A DNA stretch of 64,000 nt from Manihot esculenta (GCF_001659605.2 NC_035170.2:11024817-11088816), one strand, 5' to 3'. Positions 34,955 to 47,026 are shown, counted from the first letter of the stretch. Notes: a model not told the origin generated them from the sequence alone. Program-made: numbers and translations.

Positions 34955-36313
34955 CTAGGGACACTCCCGTGCATAATGTCCCTCCTGCCCACATCTATAG
35001 CAGGCTGTAGATCCCAACATACAAGCTCCTCTGTGCTGTCTTCCACACCTCTTGCACACTGGATTTTCTGTACCAGAGCTGGAGCCGCTACCCATTCCCA
35101 GACTCGACTTAATCCTGTTCCAGAACTTGCCTCTTTTTCCTCTGAGTTTATCCCATCTCTTCTTGCTCACACTTGCTGTACTCTGTGAGGAGGACCCTGG
35201 TTTAACACCAGAAGACTGTGCCTTTGGTTGCTTGACTACTCCCTGGAGTAGGGCACTGGCCTCCATCTTCCTAGCAGCATCCACAATGGAGTGGAAACTC
35301 TCCTTCTCCGCGTGGAGGATCAAGGAGAAATACCTGGCATGAAGCCTTGTGGCATATCTCTTTGCCTTCTTCTGATCTGTACCATACGCCTGACCCACGT
35401 ATGGTAACAATTCCAGGAACTTATCTGTATATTCATCAACGCTCATCTCCTCCGTCTGTCTCAACTGCTCGAACTCCACAACCTTTAGCTCCTTGGAACT
35501 GTCAGGAAAAGCCCACCCAGCAAATTCGTTGGCGAACTCTTCCCATGTCATGCTGTCTATTCTGGGGTCCACATAGTTCTTGAACCATTCCTTGGCTTTC
35601 TTGCACTTTAAGGTGAACCCTGCCATCTCAATGGCCCTGCTATCATCTGCTCCCAACTCACTTGTGATCATTATGACTGCACTGAGATACTCAAAGGGAT
35701 CATCTCCCGTGTTAAATTTAGGAGCATCCAACTTTAAGTACTCAGTCATCTTCACCTTACTTCCCCCTGAAAAACTAGGTTGCTGTGCTTCCACAACAGG
35801 GGCTACTGGTTCAGGTGGTGGTGGTGGAGGTACTGTTTCTCTTGCTTCAGGCTGTGCTGGAATTGAGTAAAAAGGTGGGGGTGGATACGTGTGATATGGC
35901 GGATAGAAGGAAGGATAGAGCATATATGGCATGTAGGGTGGATATGGGGCAAAGCTAGAGTAATCCGACGTACCTCCCATCGGATACCCTGGGCCGTGTG
36001 GAAAGGGTGGATAGCCAAACCCCGAGGCCTGTGCGCCTCCCTGGGACTCCCCCATACCTTCTTCTGATCGTCCTACACCCATGCTTTCATCTCTACTCTG
36101 TTCTCCCTCTATCGCACCTCTCTCTACTTCTGACCTTCCCCCTCTGCCTATTCCTCCCCTGCTCTCGTCAGAAGACCTTCTAGGGTCTCGTGACGTTCCT
36201 TCCCTGCTTGACCTGTGAGATCTTGCCCTTGGCAATGCAGGTGGACGAGCAGCTCTACCCTCACTTTCAGGTGGGACTCCAGTCAATCTTGCGGATCGAC
36301 GAGTTCCTCGCAT
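34955..36313 (-). CDS. Element M gag protein (452 aa)
   Basis: The ATG at 36313 gives MRGTRRSARLTGVPPESEGR, the same start as in O and H. A longer frame to 36397 exists, but that extension is leader. A Ser/Arg-rich part and a Pro/Tyr-rich part (YPPFPHGPGYPMGG) follow. The core is KMTEYLKLDAPKFNTGDDPF, GFTLKCKKAKEWFKNYVDPR and WEEFANEFAGWAFPDSSKEL. It ends in a zinc knuckle CYRCGQEGHYAREC (C438, C441, H446, C451) and stops one codon later with TAG. This is the structural protein that packages element RNA. Confidence 0.9.
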   Translation of the reverse strand: MRGTRRSARLTGVPPESEGRAARPPALPRARSHRSSREGTSRDPRRSSDESRGGIGRGGRSEVERGAIEGEQSRDESMGVGRSEEGMGESQGGAQASGFGYPPFPHGPGYPMGGTSDYSSFAPYPPYMPYMLYPSFYPPYHTYPPPPFYSIPAQPEARETVPPPPPPEPVAPVVEAQQPSFSGGSKVKMTEYLKLDAPKFNTGDDPFEYLSAVIMITSELGADDSRAIEMAGFTLKCKKAKEWFKNYVDPRIDSMTWEEFANEFAGWAFPDSSKELKVVEFEQLRQTEEMSVDEYTDKFLELLPYVGQAYGTDQKKAKRYATRLHARYFSLILHAEKESFHSIVDAARKMEASALLQGVVKQPKAQSSGVKPGSSSQSTASVSKKRWDKLRGKRGKFWNRIKSSLGMGSGSSSGTENPVCKRCGRQHRGACMLGSTACYRCGQEGHYARECP

Positions 36314-36517
36314 CGTAAACTTCTGGAAAACACATAACAAAGCACATAAGCATACATCACTGATACAAATGCACATGCATGAATCATGGCATTCCACATC
36401 ATCATAGAGACAAGACTCAACATCCTATCCTAGTGGACATGTTTTCCTATTGTGCTTGACCAACTACACCTCTATGAGCCCAACTCTACCTCTATAGGTC
36501 CGATCATGTGAACCGAG
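36314..36517 (-). other. Leader of element M between PBS and gag
   Basis: About 205 bp, similar to the O and H leaders. Confidence 0.7.
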
Positions 36518-36530
36518 GGCTCTGATACCA
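36518..36530 (-). promoter_or_regulatory. Primer-binding site of element M
   Basis: TGGTATCAGAGCC on the minus strand, three bases after the 5' LTR; initiator tRNA-Met type. Confidence 0.87.
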
Positions 36531-36533
36531 ATC

Positions 36534-39500
36534 TGTAACAGCCCGAAAACCGAACTGCTACCGGCACTAGGATCCAGATCGATTTAAGGTCGCCGGAACC
36601 CGTAGTAAGCCTGCTAAACTGTCTGTGTACTTGTGAAATCCCATACATGATCAAACATTTTCTATCAAACTATTACCACTTTTCTTTACTCCAAGACTTA
36701 ACCTATGCATGCACTATATCTCTGCTATTTATCCCCACTCTAGGCGGATATAACTCATAATGTTAAGCCTGGTTTTCTCATATAGATAACAATCAAAGAA
36801 AACATACATATACTGATCATGTGGATACACAAAGGGATTACAACTCTTCTAAGTCAAGCACAAGTCGATACACTGTACACTGTCTCTTTACAAATTACAT
36901 GTCCACACCAGCTATTACATAACTTTTCTTTTTTCCATACCCTGCTGGACTCCTTCTGGACTCTGTACCTGCAAGACTGGGGTTAGGGGAGAGGGATGAG
37001 CTTTACAAGCCCAATGAGCAGAACTATAAAACATGATTTAAAAACATGAACTCATGGAATGCACTACATCACATCATCTCAGGGATAGACATGACCACCA
37101 AAAATCCCAATGTAAGGATGCCTGGCCTAGCCAGGTCTTACAACCTCAGTTTGCCAGGCCCGGCCAGGTCTTACAACTTTGCCTGCCTGGCCCAGCCAGG
37201 TCTTACTATCTCTGCTGCCTGGCCTAGCCAGGTCTTACCTACAGATGGCTGCCTGGCCCGGCCAAGTCTTATAACAGAGCTTGGGCTATTGGAGTCGCCT
37301 TAGTCTATCCACAGCCTCATACGCATCGTATTATGCAATGCAGCATCTTCGTGAAACTAATGCAAGCATCCTACTAGACTCCTTATGATGCATGAAATAT
37401 GCTCAAAGCAGTTTAGTTCTGAAAAGTGAAGTTCCACTCACCTCTGGCTGACTCTGTACTAACTCTGTAGGTTCTAAAACTGCTCACTGCTGACTTCCCT
37501 GATTCCTCTGGTCCGTACCTACACAGGTGGACTCAAATGAGGGACCAAACTAACTCAAGAACGTCTCTAAGAAACTCCCCAAAAGCCCTCTAAAAGATCC
37601 TAAAACAATCACATAAAACATGCAAAAGAAGGCTGGACAGGGCACTTTCGGCGGTAGGTTCGGCGGCCGAAACTCCCCTCTAGAGACGAAACTCATGCAT
37701 GTTCGGCGGCACCTTCGCCAGCCGAAAGTCTCGTCTAGAGACGAAACTCAACCTTCGGCGGCCGAACCTTGCCTCCAGAGACGAAAGTCCCAATGTTCGG
37801 GGGCAAGCTTTGGCAGCCAAAACTGCCTCCACAAGGGGTTCGGCGGCTGAACCTTCCTTTGGCAGCCGAACTTGGCTTTGCCCAACGGGCAGAAACCTGC
37901 TCTGTTTCATGCAAAACTCACCCAAAAACCTACTCAGCATGCATATCAATTACTCCCAACTAGCACATACCATATAACATGCATAAAGAGGTCCAAAACT
38001 AGCCTAAACCTCAAACATACATAGCAAACCACACTTAAACATGCTTGAACATAAAATCATGCAAAACCTCAACCAAAACCCTATCATGCACACTACCCAT
38101 CAAACTTCCATCAAACCTTCAAAAATCATTAAAGGAGGTTCTGAATCTTTACTTACCTCTTCTAAACAAGAGATCCAACGATCCCTACATGGAGCTATGG
38201 AGAAAACCTCTCTCAAACTCTCCAAACCTCTAAACTTTGTTCTTTTACTCAAAACCTTCAAAACACACCAAAACTCTTAAAACCCTTGAAAGATTTGGTG
38301 AAAAACATGAAAAGCAACAAAGTCAACATGGGAAGGGTTTGGACTCAACTCAGGCTGCAAGTGGAAGAAAAATATCCTCCTTCCACCGACCTTTGGCCCT
38401 TTTATAGGTGGCTGGCCAGACCACCTTCGGCAGCCGAACGAGAATCCGAAACCATGCAATGTTCGGCGGCTGAAAGTGACCTTTGGCGGCCGAACCTTTG
38501 CATTTCTCCCTTATTGCTTTTCCTTCAAAACTTCATTTTCCTTTGTACTTAATGCAACGACCCGGAAATCCGGACCGCTACCGGCGCTAGGATCCAGATC
38601 GGCTTAAGGCCGCCGGGAACCGTAGCAAGCCTGACATAACCTGTAAACCTGTTTAATCCCATACATGATCAACAAATCTCAAAAACCTGTAAACATTCTC
38701 ATATATCAACCAAGCTCATCCTGTACATAGTCATATACATAAACATAAACCTCCACTGGAGTCCTCAATCAAATACTCCAAATAGGGTATCTCATCATAC
38801 ACAAGAACTTGGTTGACTCATAACATCAAAACTTATAAACATAAAGATCATGTATACAAGGGGATAACCATGCTCAAAGGGGGTCAAGCACAACTCTAAT
38901 CCTCAATATCATTAATACATTACTCTTACATTACAACATTTATCATGTCCACATCTAACTATTATAACACAGGCATGAATCTACTCTTCCTGACCTCCTG
39001 GCCTATCCCGTACCTGCACACCTGGGGTTAGGGGAAAGGGGTGAGCTACAAGAGCCCAGTGAGCAGAATAATAAAACATTACATTTTTAAATTCATGCTT
39101 TCATGAAATGCGTCACATCAGAACAAGGCCACATCAAGGGTAAACCTGTCACCAGCTAGTCCCATCGTCATAACTAATGCCAGCGGCGTAGTCAAAGGCT
39201 CACTGGACTTCCTGTAGACATAACATAACTTACACTGCCCCCAAGGCCTTATTAGGCACTTGGTCTTGGTGTCCCATAGTGCCAGGGGCGTAGTCAAAGG
39301 CTCCCTGGTCTTTCCTTCTCATAGTGCCAGGGGCGTAGTCAAAGGCTCCCTGGTCTTCCTGCCAGGAACTAGTGGATCATCCAGCATTTACCCACATCAA
39401 CAACATAATATGTAATGCAACATATTCGTGATGTCTAATGCAAGCAACCTAGAATATCACATGGCAATCGTGATGCATGAACATGCTCAAAATTATATTT

Positions 39501-40873
39501 CATTGATTTAAACTTATGAGTTTATTCTACTCACCTTTGGCTGAAGCTTTACTGACTCGGGAGCAGCTGAACTCACTGCTGAGGTCCTCGGTTCCTCGGG
39601 TCCGAACCTACACAGGTGGACTCAAATGAGGGACCAACATACTATAACATAACTCTAAAAATACTCCCTAAAAACCCCCTAAAACATCATGAAAACATCA
39701 CATAAAAACATGCAAGAAATGGCTGAACAGGGCACTTTCGGCGGTAGGTTCGGCGGCCGAAAGTCCCAGACAGATCCGAAAGTCCTCTTTCGGGGGCAAG
39801 CTTCGGCAGCCGAATGCTGCCTCCACAAGGGGGTTCGGCGGCCGAAAGTCCCTTCGGCTGCCGAACCTGGTTTCTCCCAGAATGGCAGAAACTTGGTTCA
39901 CATGAACCCCTTGCCTCCCAAAACCTCAAATCAAGCATATAACTCAACTAAAACATGCATACAAGTTCCTAGGGGTCTCAAACAGTCAAATACCCCAACT
40001 ACAACACTTCAAACACACCCAATCAACACACATTGTTCAAAACATCAATATTAACCCATAACTCAACATATATCCTAACATGCATTTCTACCCATAGATC
40101 TAGCATAAAACTTATTTAAAACACATAAGGAGCTTAAGATCGGCTCTTACCTCTTGAAGATCGAGAGAGAGACGACCTAAACTTGGAGATCCAAGAAAAT
40201 GAGCTCCTGAGTTCCCAAAGCTCCAAAACTTGTTTCAAAAGTTCAAAACCTTCAATGCAAGCTTAAAACTCAAGAAAAATAGTGGGGATTTGAAGGAAGA
40301 ACACTAGATTTGGAAGAGGGAGGTCGGAAGCTAGCTGTGGCCGAAAATGGGAGAAAGCTCGCCCATTTCTGCCAAGTGACCCTTTTATAGGTGGCTGGCC
40401 AGGCCACGTTCGGGGGCCGAAAGTGCTTCCGCATGCATGCCATGTTCGGCGGCCGAACTTGAGTTTCGGCGGCCGAACCTGGACTTCCCTCACTCATGCT
40501 TTCGGGGGCCTAACGTGCCTCCAAAACGCATGCATGTTCGGCGGCCGAACTTGACTTTCGGCGGCCGAACCTGGGTTTTCCTCCAAGGACTTTTCATGCA
40601 AACACTCATTTAATTTTCATACTTAAAACCATGAAATACCTTAAAACATTTTATGAAAACATGTTTCTACCCTACTAGAGGCTTCCGACATCTGAGATTC
40701 CACCGGACGGTAGGAATTCCGATACCGGAGTCTAGCCGGGTATTACACTTAAAACCATAAAACAAGTCAAAATACATTAGCAAACATATGTATTACCCTT
40801 CTAGGGAATTCCGACACCCGAGATTCCACCGGACTATAGGAATTCCGATGCCGGACTCTAGCTGGGTATTACA
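36534..40873 (-). repeat. Element M, 5' LTR, interrupted by a solo LTR
   Basis: Two parts, 36534-38552 and 40753-40873 (2140 bp joined). In the first ~110 bp it differs from the 3' LTR at four places, all C/T or G/A. The TATA box is at 38399-38406. Confidence 0.9.
38553..40747 (-). mobile_element. Solo LTR in the 5' LTR of M, TSD CTTAA
   Basis: 2195 bp, flanked by CTTAA (38548-38552 and 40748-40752). It belongs to the O-like subfamily: GTGCCAGGGGCGTAGTC tandem units at about 39176-39357. Its plus-strand start is TGCAACGACCC, not TGTAACG. No internal domain. Confidence 0.93.
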
Positions 40874-41837
40874 TAAGCAATCACCCTCTCATTCTGCATT
40901 AGTACACAACCCAGTCCCACACGGGACGCATCACAAAAGGTTGTAAAGTCTTCATCACTAGATGGCAGAGCTAACACTGGTGCTGACGTTAACCTCTTCT
41001 TAAGCTCTTCAAAACTTTCTTCGCACTGGTCAGTCCACAAGAACTTCTGATTCTTCCTGGTTAGTCTGGTCAGAGGAGCTGCAATTTTTGAGAAGTCCTC
41101 TGAACGAACCTCCTGTAGTAACCTGTCAAACCCAAGAAACTTCTAATCTCTGTCACTGAAGTGGGTCTAGGCCAGTTAGCCACAGCTTCTACCTTCTTGG
41201 GGTCCACCTCTATTCCATTTTCTGACACCACATACCCCAAGAATGAAATGCTCCTCAGCCAGAACTCACACTTGGAGAACTTGGCATACAAGCCATGCTC
41301 CCTCAAGGTCTGTAGAACCAACCTCAGATGATGGGCATGCTCCTCTGCATTACTGGAATACACTAAGATATCATCTATGAAGACAATAACAAAGTGATCC
41401 AGGTATTGGCGAAACACTCTGTTCATGAGATCCATGAATGCTGCAGGGGCGTTGGTTAACCCGAACGGCATTACAAGGAACTCAAAATGCCCATATCTGG
41501 TCTTGAAAGCCGTCTTTGGTACATCTTCCTCTCTGATCCTCAGCTGATGGTACCCCGATCTCAGATCTATTTTGGAGAAACAACCCGCTCCTGCTAGCTG
41601 GTCGAATAGATCGTCGATCCTTGGTAATGGATACTTATTCTTGGTAGTGACTTTGTTCAACTACCTGTAGTCGATACAAAGCCTAAGGGATCCATCCTTC
41701 TTTCTAACAAACAAGACTGGTGCACCCCAAGGTGAGGTGCTCGGTCGGATGAAGCCCTTTTCTACCAGTTCTTACAACTATTCTTTCAATTCTTTCAACT
41801 CGGCTGGAGCCATCCTGTAGGGAGGAATAGAGATCGG
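40874..41837 (-). pseudogene. Element O: reverse transcriptase and start of RNase H
   Basis: Contains [60 protein letters not shown], the catalytic [10 protein letters not shown] and [19 protein letters not shown], then RNase [21 protein letters not shown]. Breaks: CAG-to-TAG type stops near 41665 and 41775, TGA near 41837 and a frameshift near 41095. RNase H stops at IAYA, where M inserted. Confidence 0.85.
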
Positions 41838-44015
41838 TCAGGTTCCAGGCATCAATTCTATCTCGAACTCTATCTCCCTAGCAGGTGGTAAACCTGGCAG
41901 CTCGTCTGGGAAGACATCTAGAAACTTTCTAACCACTGGCACCGAGGCGGGCTCTCTAACCTGACTGCTAAGCTCTCTCACATGAGCCAAATACCCCTGA
42001 CATCCCTTCCTAAGCAACCTACGAGCCTGAAGAGCAGATATCAGACCTCTAGGTGTACCCCTTCTGTCTCCCCTGAAGACAACCTCTGACCCATCCTGAC
42101 CTCTGAACCTGACTACCTTATCCCTGCAGTCCAAGGTAGCACCATGGGTAGATAACCAGTCCATCCCTAGAATGACGTCAAAATCTGTCAAGTCTAGAAC
42201 CACAAGGTCGGCGGAAAGGCATCTTCCCTCAACAAAGACTGGACTGCACTGGCAGACTGACTCTGCCACTGATGGATCACACTTGGGTCCACTGACCCAG
42301 AGAGGACACTTTAACCCAGAGATCATCAGACCCAACCTCTCAACGGCTCTCGGAGCAATAAAAGAATGAGATGCACCAGGGTCCATCAAGGCATACACAT
42401 CTAAACAACCAATGACTAAGTTACCTGCCACCACGGTGTTAGATGTATCTGCCTCCTGTTGAGTCATGGTGAAGATCCGTGCTGGAGCTGATGGACCTTC
42501 ACCTCTGAAACCCGCTGAAGAAGAGGCTGCCCCTCTTCCTCTGCCTCTGCCACTAGCCTGAGTCGCGGCTGGAGCTGCTGGCTGAGCCACACTACCAGAA
42601 GCTGTCTGCTGAGACTGTGCTCCAAAAGCTGCCCTAGGACACTCCCGAGCCATGTGTCCCTCTTGCCCGCATCTGAAGCAGACTGCTGTCCCAGCCCGGC
42701 AAACTCCCCTGTGTGGCCTACTACACTTTGCACAAACTGCATTATTCGCACCAGAGCTTGAGCCACTTCCTAGTCCCAGACTGGACTTGACCTTGTTCCA
42801 AAACTTATTCTTCTTTGGCTTCTTGGTGGTACTGCTCCACCTCTTGCTGCCTGAAGCTGCTGCACTAAAAGAAGAAGAGCCTGGGGTCTTAGAACCAGAA
42901 TGTTGTGCCACTGACTGCTTAACTGTCCCCTGAATGATAGCACTGGCCTCCATTTTCTGGGTCATATCCACTATGGCATGGAAGCTCTCCCTATCTGCTG
43001 ACTGGATCAAGGAGGAATATCTGGAGTGGAGTTTCATGATATACCTCCTTGACCTTTTCTGGTCCGAGTCAAGATTTTGCCCTGCAAATGACAACAGCTC
43101 CAAGAATCTGTCCGTGAACTCCTCTACACTCATCTCATCGGTCTGCCTCAACTGCTCAAACTCTATCATCTTCAACTCCCTTGAACTATCGGGAAAAGCC
43201 CATTCTGCAAACTCGTTTGCAAACTCCTCCCAAGACATGCTGTCCACTCTCGGGTTCACATAATTCTTGAACCACTCTCGTGCCTTCTTGCACTTAAGCG
43301 TGAACCCAGCCATCTGAATGGCTCTACTGTCATCAGCCCCAATCTCATCTGTGATCACCTTAACCCTTTCAAGATACACAAATGGTTCATCCCCTTTTTC
43401 ATACTGAGGAGCACCCAATTTCATGTAGTCGGTCATCTTGACCTTGCTCCCACTGGCTGAGCTAGGTCTAGAAGGTTGAGTAATTGGGGCTGCTGGTTTT
43501 GTAGGTGGTGGAGGTGGGGGTGCAGCATTCCCCGAGGTGGGGTTTGCCGGGTGAGGATAAAAGGGTGAGGGTGGATAAGTTGGGTACTGGGGGTGAGGTG
43601 GATAGAAAGGTGGATAAGGCATGTAGGTAGGGTAGGGGCTAAAGCTGGAGTAATCCGATGTGCCTCCCATCGGATACCCTGGACCCTGTGGGAAGGGTGG
43701 ATAATGGGGTGGAAAACCATACCCCGAGGCCTGAATGCCTCCCTGAGACTCCCCTGTCCCTTCTTCCGTCATGCTGACATCCAGATTCCCATCCCTCCTC
43801 TGGTCCTCTTCCATAACCTCCCTCACATCTGAAGAACTTCCTCCTCTATCTGTCCCCCTTTTGCTAGCATCAAAAGACCTTCTAGGGTCCCTTGACACTC
43901 TTTCTCTGCTTGATCTACATGACATTGCCCTAGGCAATGCAGGAGGACGGGCGCTCGTGCCCTCATCCTCAGGTGGTACTCTAGTCAATCTTGCTGATCG
44001 ACGAGTTCCTCTCAT
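41838..44015 (-). CDS. Element O: gag-protease frame (725 aa, truncated)
   Basis: Starts MRGTRRSARLTRVPP at 44015. A Pro/Tyr-rich stretch follows (YPPFPQGPGYPMGG), then the gag core (MTDYMKLGAPQYEKGDEPF, GFTLKCKKAREWFKNYVNPR). A zinc knuckle CFRCGQEGHMAREC (C-x2-C-x4-H-x4-C) is next, then a GRGRGRG linker and the aspartic protease LMDPGASHSFI. Unlike in M, gag and protease are in one open frame. It ends at a TGA inside the linker before reverse transcriptase, so the original gag-pol is truncated. Product would be a capsid-like protein with protease. Confidence 0.85.
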   Translation of the reverse strand: MRGTRRSARLTRVPPEDEGTSARPPALPRAMSCRSSRERVSRDPRRSFDASKRGTDRGGSSSDVREVMEEDQRRDGNLDVSMTEEGTGESQGGIQASGYGFPPHYPPFPQGPGYPMGGTSDYSSFSPYPTYMPYPPFYPPHPQYPTYPPSPFYPHPANPTSGNAAPPPPPPTKPAAPITQPSRPSSASGSKVKMTDYMKLGAPQYEKGDEPFVYLERVKVITDEIGADDSRAIQMAGFTLKCKKAREWFKNYVNPRVDSMSWEEFANEFAEWAFPDSSRELKMIEFEQLRQTDEMSVEEFTDRFLELLSFAGQNLDSDQKRSRRYIMKLHSRYSSLIQSADRESFHAIVDMTQKMEASAIIQGTVKQSVAQHSGSKTPGSSSFSAAASGSKRWSSTTKKPKKNKFWNKVKSSLGLGSGSSSGANNAVCAKCSRPHRGVCRAGTAVCFRCGQEGHMARECPRAAFGAQSQQTASGSVAQPAAPAATQASGRGRGRGAASSSAGFRGEGPSAPARIFTMTQQEADTSNTVVAGNLVIGCLDVYALMDPGASHSFIAPRAVERLGLMISGLKCPLWVSGPKCDPSVAESVCQCSPVFVEGRCLSADLVVLDLTDFDVILGMDWLSTHGATLDCRDKVVRFRGQDGSEVVFRGDRRGTPRGLISALQARRLLRKGCQGYLAHVRELSSQVREPASVPVVRKFLDVFPDELPGLPPAREIEFEIELMPGT

Positions 44016-44260
44016 CCTGTTTTCTGAAAAACAGTACTCATCACATAAACATTAGCATCAAATGGTTCATGTGGAAACACATGCACCCGCATCACATATA
44101 TCACATATCATTAATGCACATGCATATAATCATGGCATTTCACATCATTATGCAAGACAGGACTCCACATCCTATCCTAGTGGACATGATCTTCCTATTG
44201 TGCTTGACCTTCTATAACATCTATGAGCCCGACACTCTAGGTCCGACCATATGAACCTAG
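44016..44260 (-). other. Leader of element O between PBS and gag
   Basis: About 245 bp, closely similar to the leaders of H (60755-61010) and M (36314-36517), with the shared phrase catgtccactaggatagga on the sense strand. Confidence 0.7.
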
Positions 44261-44273
44261 GGCTCTGATACCA
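44261..44273 (-). promoter_or_regulatory. Primer-binding site of element O
   Basis: TGGTATCAGAGCC on the minus strand, complementary to the 3' end of initiator tRNA-Met, three bases after the 5' LTR. Confidence 0.85.
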
Positions 44274-44276
44274 TTC

Positions 44277-46486
44277 TATAACGACCCAAAAATCGGACCG
44301 CTACCGGCGCTAGGATCCAGGTTGGCTTAAGGCCGCCGGGACCCGTAGCAAGCCTAACATGCATCCTGTTAACCTATTTAATCCCATACATGATCAACAA
44401 CATACATAAACATTTAAAAACTTTTCTTTCATTCATTTTCTCATGTACCAATCTCAACCTGTGCATGCACTGAACATGAACATAACTATAAACATTGACC
44501 CCTCTGTGGGATCTCATCAAAGCCCCAATAGGCGACATAACATGTGTTGAGTTGGTTTACATATACATCATAAAACATTAAGATCATGTATTAAAAAGGG
44601 ATTGCAATATACTATGGTCAAGCACACTTCTAAACCTCAATATCATCATTACATTACATAACTCAACATTTTTCATGTCCACACTATCTATTACATAACC
44701 AAGACTTCATTACTCTTGCTGACCTCCTGGTCTACCCTGTACCTGCAAACCTAGGGGTTAAGGGAGAGGAGTGAGCTATAAGAGCCCAGTGAGCAGAATA
44801 ATAAAACATTTAAAATATATGATAACATGAAATGCATCACATCACAGCTAATCACATCAAGGATGAATTTGTCACCAATAGTCCCCTACATGGTCCAATT
44901 GTGCCAGGGGCGTAGAATGGGCCTCGCTGGTCTTTCTCTTACATGGTGCCAGGGGCGTAGAATGGGCCTCACTGGTCTTCCGTATCGTATCATCATCATC
45001 ATAACATATGGGGACTAAAGGATCATTCAACATTCATCCACATCATCAACATATTATGCAATGCAACATATTCGTGAGTCTAATGCAAACACCCTATTAT
45101 ATCTCATGGCATTCATGATGCGTGAATCATGCTAAAACTGATTTATTTATTTAAAAGCATGAGATTTATTCCACTCACCTCTGGCTGAAGCTCTACTGAC
45201 TCAGAAGCAGCTGAACTCACTGCTGGGGTCCTCGGTTCCTCGGGTCCGAACCTACACAGGTGGACTCAAATGAGGGACCAAACATACATGAACATAACTC
45301 TAAACTACTCCCCAAAAACCCCCTAGAACATCATGAAACAATCATGCAAAACATGCAAAAGAGGGCTGGACAGGGCACTTTCGGCGGCAGGTTCGGCGGC
45401 CGAAAGTCCCTTCAGAGCCGAAAGTCAGGCAGGTTCAGCGGCACCTTCGGCGGCCGAAACTCCCAGACAGAGGCGAAACTCATGCATGTTAGGCGGCACT
45501 TTCAGTGGCCGAAACTCCCAGACAGAGACGAAAGTCTCCTTTCGGGGGCAAGCTTCGGCAGCCGAAGGCTGCTTCCACAAGCATGTTCGGCGGCCGAAAG
45601 TTCCTTCGGCTGCCGAACCTGGTTTCTCCCATAGTGGCAGAAACTCAGCTCTTCTATGCATATACGCCTCCAAACTTTCCAATCATGCATAAACCTATTC
45701 TACAACACACATACACAAGCATACAAGCTCCTAGGGGCTTCAAACCATCTAAAACCCCATCTACAACACATCAAACATGCATTTGCAAGCCACATTGCTC
45801 AAAACACAACATAAACTCATAAACCTAACCATAAGCTAAACATGCATTCTACCCTATAGATCTTCATAAAACTTACTTAAAACATGCAATGAGCTTAAGA
45901 TCGGCTCTTACCTCTTGAAGATCGAGAGAGAGACGACCTAAACTTGGAGGTGGGAGAGATTTGAGTTCTTGAACCTCAAAGCTCCAAAACTTGCTTTAAA
46001 CTCGAAAATCTTCAAAACAAGATGAAAACTAGTGAAAATCGTGAAAGATTTGAAGGAAAAACTCAAATATTGGTGAGGAACGGCGGAAGGGCTCACCTTG
46101 CCCAAAAATGGGGAGAAAGCTCGCCCATTTCGGCTAAGGGACTCCTCTATAGTGGCTGGCCAGGCCACATTCGGAAGCCGAACGTGCCCCGCATGCATGC
46201 CATGTTCGGCGGCCGAACCTGGACTTCCCTCACTTATGCCTTCGGGGGCCTAAGGCACACCCAAAATGCATGCATGTTCGGCGGCCGAACTTAAGGTTCG
46301 GCGGCCGAACCTGGGTTTTCCTCCAAGGTTGTTTTCATGCAAAAACTCAATTCCATCTTGCTTAAAACCATAAAACACATTAAAACATTTTATAAAAACA
46401 TGGTTTTACCCTTCTAGAGGTCTCCGACATCCGAGATTCCACCGGACGGTAGGAATTCTGATACCGGAGTCTAGCCGGGTATTACA
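44277..46486 (-). repeat. Element O, 5' LTR
   Basis: 2210 bp and very close to 22823-25011. Its terminal dinucleotide on the plus strand is TA (tataacgaccc) instead of TG, a C-to-T/G-to-A type change. The TATA region has also decayed (actcctctatagtgg). Confidence 0.9.
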
Positions 46487-47026
46487 GTGTTGATACAAAA
46501 AAAACTTGCTTGTTGTTTATTTCACTAAGAAGTTGAATGGTGCACCTTTGAGTTACTTAACTTATGACAAGGAGCTATATGTGTTAGCTAGTAGGGGTGC
46601 TTGAGACTTGGCAACATTATTTGCTTCCAAGGGAGTTCGTGATACATACCGATCATGAGTACTTATATCATTTGAAAAGACAAAGCAAATTGAACAAAAT
46701 ATATGCCAAGTAAATAGAGTTTATTACATCTTTTCCATTCGTGATCCACTACAAACAAGAGAAAGAGAATATTGTGGCAGATACGCTTTCTCAAAGATAC
46801 AACCTAAAAAACTATTAGGATTTAAGCATATGAAAGAATTATACATGTATGATGTTGATTTTGCTTATGTGTATAAGGCTTGTGAGCATGTGACATTTCG
46901 TGAATTTTATGGGCATCAGGACTTTCTTTTAAGAAAAGTAAGTTATGGGTGCCTAATTGTTTATTGCATGAATTGCTTATGTGTGAAGCTCACAGTGTTG
47001 GATTAATGGGTCATTTTGGTATTGAT
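46487..47026 (+). pseudogene. Old gypsy: RNase H and start of integrase
   Basis: Continues the frame with [32 protein letters not shown] and VADTLSQRY, typical of gypsy RNase H. The integrase zinc region then begins with EAHSVGLMGHFGID, where the solo LTR split it. Stops and frameshifts are frequent. Confidence 0.75.

Larger units (their letters stand above)
26962..40873 (-). mobile_element. Element M: Tekay/Del-like chromodomain gypsy, TSD TAAGC
   Basis: Inserted in the RNase H of element O, with TAAGC at 26957-26961 and 40874-40878. Each LTR is interrupted by a solo LTR. With these removed the LTRs are 2139 and 2140 bp and the element is about 9.5 kb. Gag and pol are complete apart from one in-frame UAG. 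Primer-binding site and polypurine tract are intact. It is the best-preserved element in the window. Confidence 0.92.
22823..46486 (-). mobile_element. Element O: Tekay/Del-like chromodomain gypsy, TSD GTGTT
   Basis: LTRs at 22823-25011 and 44277-46486 are flanked by GTGTT (22818-22822 and 46487-46491). Without the nested element M (26962-40873) it is about 9.7 kb, with gag, protease, reverse transcriptase, RNase H, integrase and chromodomain in order on the minus strand. Primer-binding site and polypurine tract are present. Several stops and frameshifts show it is dead and older than M. Confidence 0.9.
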
